58,510 bases of DNA from Burkholderiaceae bacterium (GTDB taxonomy: Bacteria; Pseudomonadota; Gammaproteobacteria; Burkholderiales; Burkholderiaceae_D): NCBI GenBank assembly GCA_019751755.1, contig JAIENA010000290.1:1-58510 (forward strand), read 5' to 3'. Below the pieces are notes generated by a model, which had not been told where the DNA came from, searched no databases, and worked only from the letters and a program-made list of their open reading frames with translations. Each line of letters starts with the position of its first letter. The stretch's first letter is position 1. Below, in pieces: positions 34,473-41,686 of this stretch. A program made the position numbers and the translations under genes.

Positions 34473-35720
34473 CTAGAACAATTCGATCTTCAGCCCGCCG
34501 TCGCCGCCGTTCGGCTCGCCGCCGTGCGAGTGCCGGCTCTCTTCCTCCAGATAGCCGCTCAACACCCCGCCCAGTGCCGCCGCCAGCGCCCTGCCATCGG
34601 GCTTGGCCGCGTCACCCGCCAGCGTCTGGTGCAGCGCCTGATGCAGCGTCTCGTTGCGCCGCCGCTTGGCCAACTGCAGCCGTTCGATACGCTGGCGGAC
34701 CACATCCTGGTATTGAATCTGGCCCAGCATCTCGGCAATGCTGGCGGCCTGGACCTGGTTGTGGCGCGTCAGCACCGCGAAACGGGTCTTGCAGAACTGG
34801 TTGATGTCCTCGAAATTTTCTTGCAGCAGGCGGATCGACTGCGAAGACTGCATCACCGCCCCCAGCTCGCGCGTCATCTCATCGGCGCTGTTGCGGGCGC
34901 CGCTCTCGACGCCCTCGCGCAGCGTGGTCAGTCCCGTCGTGATGCGGGTGGCCACCGCGCTGGAATTGGCCGCCAGCGTGCGCATTTCCTGCGCCACGAT
35001 GCGGAATGAGCGCCCGGCTTCGCCGACGTGCCCGGCCTCGATGGCGGCATTGATGGCCAGGATGTGCGACTGCATGCTGATCGCCTGCACCGCCTCGACC
35101 ATCCCGTTGAGCTCGATAATGTCGCGCGCCATCGCCTGGGTTTGCTTCAAGTCGCGCTCGAACTTGGCTGGCAAGCGCTCGAGGAAGGCGCCGATCTGGA
35201 ACAGGCTGGCCACGCTGTCGGTGATCTCCTGGCCCAGTTCGCCGGTGCGCGTGCTGGAACGGTCCAGGTACTGCACCACCGTTTCGGCCTGGTCGTACAG
35301 GCAGCGTACCTGGCTGATGATGGCGAGCGCCGACTGCTCGGTCTCCGCCACCACCATGTCGAGCCGGCGCTCGATCTCCTCCTCCATGCGCAGGTACTGC
35401 TCCAGCGCTTCGGCGGCGCCGACGTCGTCCAGTGCCTCCGGCACCACCACCGCCACCGGGCGGGTGCGCCAGCCCGTGACCGCGACCGCCGCCAACAGCA
35501 GCAGCGCCAGCAGCAGCAGGCTGTCGCCCGGTCGGCCCAGCACGCCATCGAGCCGGGCCAGCGCCGCCGGCGCCAGCAGCCGGACCAGTGCGATCAGCGC
35601 GGCGGCCGCGCCCAGCAGTCCCCACCAGCGGACGCGCCCCGCGCGGACGCCCTGATCCCACAGCGGGCGCAACGACCGCAGTGGACGCCAGGGAAACGCC
35701 AGGGTGGGCATGCGCGGCAT
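34473..35720 (-). CDS. membrane-anchored receptor-like protein with a DxxxQ motif
   Basis: Predicted 415 aa. Two hydrophobic segments at about 33-50 and 65-83 anchor the protein with almost no periplasmic loop. A coiled coil follows, with a chemoreceptor-like tip (SHILAINAAIEAGHVGEAGR) at about 230-265 in altered form. Past the tip, YQDVVRQRIERLQ gives D339 and Q343, spaced as in the CheZ phosphatase motif DxxxQ. A low-complexity linker leads to the end peptide GGLKIELF, which recalls the CheY-binding tail of CheZ. The operon lacks another CheZ, CheC or CheX. The phosphatase idea is inference. Confidence 0.85.
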   Translation of the reverse strand: MPRMPTLAFPWRPLRSLRPLWDQGVRAGRVRWWGLLGAAAALIALVRLLAPAALARLDGVLGRPGDSLLLLALLLLAAVAVTGWRTRPVAVVVPEALDDVGAAEALEQYLRMEEEIERRLDMVVAETEQSALAIISQVRCLYDQAETVVQYLDRSSTRTGELGQEITDSVASLFQIGAFLERLPAKFERDLKQTQAMARDIIELNGMVEAVQAISMQSHILAINAAIEAGHVGEAGRSFRIVAQEMRTLAANSSAVATRITTGLTTLREGVESGARNSADEMTRELGAVMQSSQSIRLLQENFEDINQFCKTRFAVLTRHNQVQAASIAEMLGQIQYQDVVRQRIERLQLAKRRRNETLHQALHQTLAGDAAKPDGRALAAALGGVLSGYLEEESRHSHGGEPNGGDGGLKIELF

Positions 35721-35722
35721 GT

Positions 35723-36097
35723 TCAGGCTCCTGGCAAGACCTGCTTGATGATCCGGCTGAGATCGCCGCCGCTGACCGGTTTGACCAGCCAGCCGGTCGC
35801 GCCCAGCTTTTTCGCCTCGTCGCGGGTGGCCTGCTGGCTCTCCGTGGTCAGCGCCAGGATCGGCGTGAAGCGGAAGCCGGCCAGACTGCGCGCCTTGCTG
35901 ATGAATTCAATGCCACCCATGTTAGGCATATTGATGTCGGTAATGATCAGATCGGGCTTGGCCCCGTCGCGCAACTTGCCCAGTGCTACGGCGCCGTCGC
36001 AAGCCGACAACACGCTGAAACCGGCAATTTCCAGGCTGTTTTGTAAGCTCATCAGCATGGTGCTGGAGTCGTCGATGATCATGATGGTCTTGGCCAT
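35723..36097 (-). CDS. CheY-like response regulator
   Basis: Predicted 124 aa, single REC domain. TIMIIDDSSTMLMSLQ holds the acidic pair, DLIITDINMPNMGG the acceptor aspartate (about residue 53), LTTES the threonine and LVKPVSGGDL the lysine. It sits 2 bp ahead of the receptor-like gene with the DxxxQ motif and 91 bp after the STAS gene. The position after cheA suggests a direct CheA target. Confidence 0.94.
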   Translation of the reverse strand: MAKTIMIIDDSSTMLMSLQNSLEIAGFSVLSACDGAVALGKLRDGAKPDLIITDINMPNMGGIEFISKARSLAGFRFTPILALTTESQQATRDEAKKLGATGWLVKPVSGGDLSRIIKQVLPGA

Positions 36098-36154
36098 GTG
36101 GCTCTCCTGGTGGGTTGGTGCGCATGTGGCGCGGGTGATCGGTAGAATGAATCG

Positions 36155-36204
36155 GTTAGCGCATCGTTAGCTGGTCGTTAGCTGGTCGTTAGCTGCTCGT
36201 TAGC
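36155..36204. repeat. five GTTAGC repeats at 11-bp spacing
   Basis: GTTAGC occurs at 36155, 36166, 36177, 36188 and 36199, each 11 bp apart, with TGGTC as the most common linker. The array includes the stop codon of the STAS gene and lies 58-107 bp upstream of the CheY-like gene. As 11 is not a multiple of three, a slip changes the reading frame of the STAS C-terminus. Confidence 0.7.
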
Positions 36205-36428
36205 GCCGCCGCCAGCCAGGCCGCCAGCCCGGGATCGGCCGGGGGCGCGGCCACCCGCACCGGCGCCGCCATCAGCACCTGCAGCACCGCCGCGTGCAGA
36301 TGCTGGCAGGCGCCGAGGTCGAGCACGCCATCAGGGCAGTCCAGCCGCCATTGCAGCAGCGGCTCGGCCTCCTCCACGCTGACGACGTCGGTGAAAACCG
36401 CCCGCCCTGGTTCATAGGTGATGCTCAT
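36189..36428 (-). CDS. small STAS-like protein
   Basis: Predicted 79 aa from the ATG at 36428, with AAGGAG upstream. The pattern EEAEPLLQWRLDCPDGVLDLGACQHLH in pieces (strand, then DLGACQHLHAAVLQVLM helix) resembles a trimmed STAS domain, with cysteine-glutamine where anti-anti-sigma factors have the serine or threonine. It is shorter than usual STAS proteins (about 100 aa). It lies between cheA and a CheY-like gene. It may link the chemosensory proteins to the stressosome kinases downstream. Confidence 0.75.
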   Translation of the reverse strand: MSITYEPGRAVFTDVVSVEEAEPLLQWRLDCPDGVLDLGACQHLHAAVLQVLMAAPVRVAAPPADPGLAAWLAAALTSS

Positions 36429-36445
36429 CGCATGCTCCTTGTCAG

Positions 36446-38755
36446 TTACAGCAAGTCTTTCGGGTGCAGGATCATCAGCACCGTGCCATCGCCCAGCAAC
36501 GCCGTGCCGGCATAGCCGGCAATGCCGGCGACGATGCCCGACAGTGGTTTCAAGATAATGTCGGCCACCTCGCGGAACTGGTCGACCACGATGCCCAGCG
36601 GCGCGCCGTGGACCCGGATCACCAGGATGGCGTGCTCGCCATCGTCATTGAGGCGCTGCGGCGCCGGCACCGCCAGCAGGTCGTTCAGGCGCCGCAGCGG
36701 CACCACGCGGTCGCGCAGCACCACCGCCTCGCGGTCCTTGAAGGTGCGCAGCGCCGTCGCCGGCACCCGCACGGTCTCGACCACGATATCCATCGGCACG
36801 CCAAACAGCTGGCCGCCGGACTCGATCACGATCACATTCGAGACCGCCATCGACAGCGGCAGCGACAGCCGCAACTGGGTGCCCTTGCCCGGCACGCTTT
36901 CCAGCGCCACGGTGCCGTTGACCTGCTCCACGGCGTTACGCACCACGTCCATGCCAACCCCGCGGCCGGACAGGTCGGACACGGTCTCGGCGCTCGACAG
37001 ACCGGCCGAAAACACCAGGTTGATCGCCTCCTGGTCCGGCATCCGCGCCGCCGTCTCGGCGTCGATCAGGCCCTGTTCAATCGCTTTGCGCTTGATCACT
37101 TCCGGCGCGATGCCCTTGCCATCGTCGGCAATCAGGATCACGACCCGGTCGGCCTCCTGGCTGGCGCGCAGCAGCAGCAGCCCTTCGGCCGGCTTGCCCG
37201 CCGCCAGCCGCTGGTCTGGCAGTTCAATGCCGTGATCGAGGCTGTTGCGCAGGATGTGGATCAGGGGATCGGCCAGCGCTTCGATAATGTTCTTGTCGGC
37301 CTCGGTTTCACCGCCCTCCAGCACCAGGTTGACCTCCTTGCCCAGCTTGCGCGAGATGTCGCGCACCAGGCGCGGGAAGCGCTGGAACACCACCGACACC
37401 GGCATCATCCGGACCTGCATGATGGCGTCCTGCATCTCTTCGGCGATGCGGTTGATGACGGCATACTGGGCCTTGATCTCGCGCGCCAGGTCGGCGCTGC
37501 CATAGGTTTGCTCGGCACGCACGGCGAGATAAGGCAGGCCATTTTTTGCCACCACCATTTCGCCGATCAGGCCCATCATCCGGTCAATCTTTTCCTGGTC
37601 GACCTTCAGCGTGTGGCTGTTGCCGGCGCTGTCTTCCTGCCGGCGCCCGAACTTCGGTTCGTTGTCGACCGGCTTGGCGGCAGTGGCAGCCGCAGTGGTA
37701 GCCGCAGTCTCGGTGGCAGGGGCAGCGGTGGCGTCAAGCGGGCCCTGGAGAGCGGCCAGCACGGGTTCCAGCCAGGCGCCCAGCGGCGCGGCGGCCCCTT
37801 GCGCCAGCGCGGCGGCCAGCGCGCCATCGAGTCCGTCCAGGCGCTGCGGCTGGCCGCATGCGCTCAGGCAGGCGCGCAGCGTGGCGGCTACCGCCTGCAA
37901 GCGTCCGGGCAACCATTTGACATCGTCCGGCAGCGCCAGGATATCGCGCTGCGCCGCCAGGGCCGCCAGGCAGGCGGCGCTCGGTGCTTCAACCTCGGTT
38001 GGAGAGACGAACGGGGTCAGCGCGACCTGCTCCGGCACGTAGCGGAAATGCTGCGCGAGTTCCTCGGCGGGCGCAGCGCTGACCAGCTCGAAGGCCAGCA
38101 CGCTGCGGTAAGGATCGAGTTCGGTCAGCGGCGGCCAGGGCGCGCTGGCCGATACGCCGTACCACAACATCTGCGGTACCTGGCGTACATGGTGGAACGG
38201 ATCCTCGCCCTTGAAATAGCATTCGGGCTCCGGCGTGTAGCGGATCCAGTGCAGGGGCTGGCCGGGGGTGGCCAGCCGGGCGCAGGCACGGCTGGCCGCC
38301 TTGGGCAGGCTGAGCGGGGCTGCGGCCAGGACGGACCGCGCCGCGGCCTGCGTCGGCGCGCCGGCCGCGGCCGGAATCAGCGCACGCAACATCGCCGAAA
38401 GTTCGGCTGATTCGGCGGCGTGGCCGGCCTGGGAAGCGCCATGGGCGACAATCTCGTCGAGCAGCATGCCAACAAAGTCCATCGCATCGAGCAAGCCGTC
38501 GGCCAATCCCATGCTGTAGCGCAGCCGGCCATCCCGCACCGCCATCATCAAGTCCTCGCCCGCATGCAGCACGCGCGCCATTTCCGGGAAATCGAACAAG
38601 CCGCAATTGCCTTTCAGCGTGTGCACCAGACGGAACAGTTCTCCCATCAGGGCACTGTTGTCGGGTTCGGCCTCAAGCTGCATCAGGCGCGCGCTGATGT
38701 CCTGTAAAAAGTCGCGCGATTCGGCGACGAACTGCTGGAGCAACGGCGTCATCAT
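36446..38755 (-). CDS. cheA: chemotaxis histidine kinase CheA
   Basis: Predicted 769 aa; tandem ATGs at 38755 and 38752 overlap the stop of the preceding gene. The Hpt domain carries H45 in LFRLVHTLKGN. A middle domain (about 165-255) has WIRYTPEPECYFKGEDPFHH, a variant seen in some proteobacterial CheA proteins in place of the E. coli P2. An Ala/Thr linker is followed by the dimerisation helices (about 400-455), the ATPase (LRNSLDHGIE, DDGKGI, GRGVGMDVV) and a CheW-like P5 (from about 625). All catalytic boxes look intact. It should phosphorylate the CheY-like proteins and CheB encoded nearby. Confidence 0.96.
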   Translation of the reverse strand: MMTPLLQQFVAESRDFLQDISARLMQLEAEPDNSALMGELFRLVHTLKGNCGLFDFPEMARVLHAGEDLMMAVRDGRLRYSMGLADGLLDAMDFVGMLLDEIVAHGASQAGHAAESAELSAMLRALIPAAAGAPTQAAARSVLAAAPLSLPKAASRACARLATPGQPLHWIRYTPEPECYFKGEDPFHHVRQVPQMLWYGVSASAPWPPLTELDPYRSVLAFELVSAAPAEELAQHFRYVPEQVALTPFVSPTEVEAPSAACLAALAAQRDILALPDDVKWLPGRLQAVAATLRACLSACGQPQRLDGLDGALAAALAQGAAAPLGAWLEPVLAALQGPLDATAAPATETAATTAAATAAKPVDNEPKFGRRQEDSAGNSHTLKVDQEKIDRMMGLIGEMVVAKNGLPYLAVRAEQTYGSADLAREIKAQYAVINRIAEEMQDAIMQVRMMPVSVVFQRFPRLVRDISRKLGKEVNLVLEGGETEADKNIIEALADPLIHILRNSLDHGIELPDQRLAAGKPAEGLLLLRASQEADRVVILIADDGKGIAPEVIKRKAIEQGLIDAETAARMPDQEAINLVFSAGLSSAETVSDLSGRGVGMDVVRNAVEQVNGTVALESVPGKGTQLRLSLPLSMAVSNVIVIESGGQLFGVPMDIVVETVRVPATALRTFKDREAVVLRDRVVPLRRLNDLLAVPAPQRLNDDGEHAILVIRVHGAPLGIVVDQFREVADIILKPLSGIVAGIAGYAGTALLGDGTVLMILHPKDLL

Positions 38756-39120
38756 GCCTCCTCCCCCAACAGCAGACGCACCTGTTCCAGCAGGGGAGTC
38801 GGGTGGGCCGGCTTGACCAGGTACAGGTTGGCGCCGGCAATATAGGCCTGGCGCCGGTCGTGCTCTTGTGCCTCGGTGGTGACCATGATGGCCGGCGCCT
38901 GCACGATATCGAGGCCGCGCAGCGCGCGCAGGAAGCCATAACCATCGAGTTGCGGCATGTTCAGGTCCACCAGGTACAGCGCGTACGTCGCACGCAGCGC
39001 TTTTTCCAGCGCCTCCACGCCGTTGACCGCCTCGTCGGCCTGATAACCCGCCCCTTCCAGGATGAGGCGGTGGTAAAGGCGGACAGTGGCGGCGTCGTCC
39101 ACGATCAGGATCGCAGTCAT
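38752..39120 (-). CDS. CheY-like response regulator
   Basis: Predicted 122 aa from the ATG at 39120, overlapping cheR by ATGA and cheA by 4 bp. Acidic pair in ILIVDDAATVRLYH, acceptor aspartate in LYLVDLNMPQLDG (about residue 53), threonine in MVTTEAQ and lysine in LVKPAHPTPL. It is a single receiver domain placed between cheR and cheA. It is the first of three single REC proteins in the operon. Confidence 0.94.
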   Translation of the reverse strand: MTAILIVDDAATVRLYHRLILEGAGYQADEAVNGVEALEKALRATYALYLVDLNMPQLDGYGFLRALRGLDIVQAPAIMVTTEAQEHDRRQAYIAGANLYLVKPAHPTPLLEQVRLLLGEEA

Positions 39121-39962
39121 AGTGCTTCCTCGGCTTTTTGGTAAACAATCGCTTCCGCGAATTTTCGGATCCCGAAGAGCGAAGAAATCCGGCTCATCGA
39201 CTCGGAGTGGCCCAGGCAAATAAAGCCACCCGGGCGCAGCACGTCATACAAGGTTTCGGCGGCCTGCTTGCGCGACAGATCGTCGAAATAGATCAGAAGG
39301 TTGCGGCAGAACACCACGTCGAAGTTGCGGTAAGGCCGCACCTGCCCCACATCCATCAGGTTGACGTGGGTGAAATCGACCGCGTCGCGCAGTTCCTGGC
39401 TCACCTGATAGTTATTGCCGACACGGGAAAAATAACGCTGCAGGTAGGCCGGCGGCACGTGCTGGACCGAGCGCGGCGAATACAGGCCGGCCCGGGCCTG
39501 GTCAAGGATGCGCGTATCGATGTCCGAGGAAACGATTTCCACATCCCATTCACGGATACCGGGCCAGCGTTCCAGCAGGCACATGGCGATCGAGTACGCT
39601 TCCTCGCCGGACGACGATGGGATCACCCAAATCCGTATCGGCCCGCGATCACCGCGCCGGCGCGCCACCAATTCCGGCAAGACCGCGTTGACCAGGCATT
39701 GGAACTGGTACTCTTCGCGGAAGAAATAGGTTTCATTGATGGTCATCAGGTTGACCAGTGCCTGCAACTCCGCGCCCGACACCTCAAAACGCAGCAGCAT
39801 GAAATAGCTGCGGAAGCTGTCCAGATTGCACGCGGCAATACGCTCGACAAGGCGCTTATCAACGAAGTAACGTTTGGCCTCGTCGAACAGAATGCCGGTT
39901 TTACGGTAAAAAAATTCCCTGAACTTCAGGAAATCCTCGGCGCTGATGGTCAGGTCACTCAT
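39117..39962 (-). CDS. cheR: chemoreceptor methyltransferase CheR
   Basis: Predicted 281 aa. The N-terminal helical domain (FLKFREFFYRKTGILFDEAK) and the SAM-binding core (WVIPSSSGEEAYSIAMCLLE, where CheR usually has WSAxCSxGEEPYS) are present. INETYFFREE, FCRNLLIYF and LGHSESMS complete the family pattern. It methylates glutamates on receptors, probably the soluble receptor at 43274. There is no TPR extension. It overlaps the next gene by 4 bp. Confidence 0.96.
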   Translation of the reverse strand: MSDLTISAEDFLKFREFFYRKTGILFDEAKRYFVDKRLVERIAACNLDSFRSYFMLLRFEVSGAELQALVNLMTINETYFFREEYQFQCLVNAVLPELVARRRGDRGPIRIWVIPSSSGEEAYSIAMCLLERWPGIREWDVEIVSSDIDTRILDQARAGLYSPRSVQHVPPAYLQRYFSRVGNNYQVSQELRDAVDFTHVNLMDVGQVRPYRNFDVVFCRNLLIYFDDLSRKQAAETLYDVLRPGGFICLGHSESMSRISSLFGIRKFAEAIVYQKAEEAL

Positions 39963-39963
39963 G

Positions 39964-40602
39964 TCAGTCAGCGCCGATGCGTTTCAAGGCCAGGTCGGCG
40001 GCGAACTGGATATAAGGCTGATCGGCAAACCGCTGTTTCAGGCGTTGCAGCGGCGCGCGCGCGGCACTGCTGCCCAATTCGCCCAGCAGGTCGACCGCCG
40101 TGGCGCACACATTGACCTCCTGATCGTGCTCGATCACGGCCAGCAGCCACTGTTCCACCATCGGATGGCGCAGCGATTCGAGGATATTGACCGCCAGGAT
40201 ACGCACGTCGGGATCGCTGTCCGCCAGCAGCGTCCCCATCACCGGCGCGATTTCTTCCGGCAAGCCTTTGAGGGCGACGATCGCCTCGTTGCGCAACTGC
40301 GCGTCGTCGCTGCGCATGCAGCCAACCAGACCGGCCACGGCGGCCGCGTCGCCCAGCCGGGCCAGACTGGTCAGGATCACTTCGCGCACCGAGACCTGCG
40401 TTTCCTGTACCAGGCGCCGCAGCAGGATGACGCTGGCCTGCTGCGGATAATGCAACAGGTCGCGCGCGGCCCAGCGTCGCGCCACGGCGTCCTCGCTGTC
40501 CAGCGCCAAAGCCAGGCCGGCGCAATCGCGCATGACACCGCGCTCGTCGTCCTGAGTGTCGCCCTGCGCGCGTACCTGGCGCGGTTGTTTGGTCAATCCC
40601 AT
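39964..40602 (-). CDS. HEAT-repeat protein of the chemosensory operon
   Basis: Predicted 212 aa. From residue 25 it is made of about five helical HEAT/PBS-type repeats of 30-35 residues (DSEDAVARRWAARDLLHYPQ; VSVREVILTSLARLGDAAAV; DDAQLRNEAIVALKGLP; DSDPDVRILAVNILESL; DQEVNVCATAVDLLGELG). Such repeats bind other proteins and have no catalytic residues. It lies one base before cheR and 12 bp after cheB. A scaffold role in the signalling array is inferred from the context. Confidence 0.88.
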   Translation of the reverse strand: MGLTKQPRQVRAQGDTQDDERGVMRDCAGLALALDSEDAVARRWAARDLLHYPQQASVILLRRLVQETQVSVREVILTSLARLGDAAAVAGLVGCMRSDDAQLRNEAIVALKGLPEEIAPVMGTLLADSDPDVRILAVNILESLRHPMVEQWLLAVIEHDQEVNVCATAVDLLGELGSSAARAPLQRLKQRFADQPYIQFAADLALKRIGAD

Positions 40603-40614
40603 GGCGCTGTCCTT

Positions 40615-41682
40615 TTAATGTGTGAACCAGGCATTGATTTGGGTGGCGATGCGCTCCGCCGGCAACACCAGCGTGGCACCGCCCCGGCTGATCAATTCGG
40701 CCGGCATGCCGAACACCACGGCAGACTCCTCCGACTCGGCGATGGTGCGTCCGCCACGGCGCCGGATTTCGGCAAAGGCCTCGGCGCCGTCATAGCCCAT
40801 GCCGGTCAGCATCACGGCCGTCACCTTGGCCGGGTCGTACACTTCCAGCGTCGAACGCGCCATCAGTTCGACCGACGGGTGCCACAGGTGGCCCGGGTCC
40901 TCCGGCCGCGCCATCACCGTTGGCCGGCCGGCGCGCCGCACCACCACCATGTCGGCACCGCCCTTGCCGATATAGACGGTGCCAGGCTCCAGCGCCATCG
41001 GCGCGCTGGCCTCGACCACGCGCATCTGGCACAAGCCGTCCATGCGCTGCGCGAACGGCAGCGTAAAGCTGGCCGGCATGTGCTGCGCCACCAGCACCGG
41101 CATCGGGAAATCGGCAGGCAAGTGCGGCAGGATATATTCCAGCGTGCGCGGCCCGCCGGTCGAGACGCCGATCAGCAAGATGGCGTCGTCACGCCCGGTG
41201 ACCCGCGCGGTGGCGGTTTTGGGTACTCGTGGCGCCGGCGTGGCGGCTGGCGCCACGGCCGGGGCCAGCCGGGTGCGCTGCGGACGCACCCGGACCCGGG
41301 CCGCGCAGCGCACCTTGTCGACCAGGTCGCGCCGGATGGTGTCGATCGACAGCGAAATCGTGCCGCCCGGCTTGGGCATGTAGTCCACCGCGCCCAGGTT
41401 GAGCGCCTCGAACGTGGCCAGCGCGCCCTGGCCGGTCAGCGACGACAGCATCACCACCGGCACCGGCCGGTCCAGCATCAGCTCGGATAACGCCGTCAGG
41501 CCATCCATTTCAGGCATGTTGATGTCCAGCGTCACCACGTCCGGCAGATAGTTCCGGTTCTCCTCGATCGCTTCACGCCCGTTGCGCGCGATACGCACGT
41601 CGAAATCGCCCTCGGCCTCGAACAGCTGCGCCAACTGGCGCCGCATCAGGGCCGAATCATCCACGATGAGCAGTTTAATCAT
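40615..41682 (-). CDS. cheB: chemoreceptor methylesterase CheB
   Basis: Predicted 355 aa from the ATG at 41682 (MIKLLIVDDSALMRRQ). The REC domain (1-125) has aspartate in VTLDINMPEMDG. The methylesterase domain (165-350) has the catalytic serine in IGVSTGGPRTLE, histidine in QHMPASFTLPFA and aspartate in MLTGMGYDGAEA. It removes methyl groups or deamidates receptors when phosphorylated by CheA. It is 4 bp after the triple-CheW gene. Confidence 0.96.
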   Translation of the reverse strand: MIKLLIVDDSALMRRQLAQLFEAEGDFDVRIARNGREAIEENRNYLPDVVTLDINMPEMDGLTALSELMLDRPVPVVMLSSLTGQGALATFEALNLGAVDYMPKPGGTISLSIDTIRRDLVDKVRCAARVRVRPQRTRLAPAVAPAATPAPRVPKTATARVTGRDDAILLIGVSTGGPRTLEYILPHLPADFPMPVLVAQHMPASFTLPFAQRMDGLCQMRVVEASAPMALEPGTVYIGKGGADMVVVRRAGRPTVMARPEDPGHLWHPSVELMARSTLEVYDPAKVTAVMLTGMGYDGAEAFAEIRRRGGRTIAESEESAVVFGMPAELISRGGATLVLPAERIATQINAWFTH

Positions 41683-41686
41683 GATG

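Noticed and set aside
36464..38410. 648-codon plus-strand open frame across cheA
   Set aside because: It mirrors cheA in a high-GC gene; its product is His/Gln/Arg-rich with no domain, while the opposite strand encodes a complete CheA.
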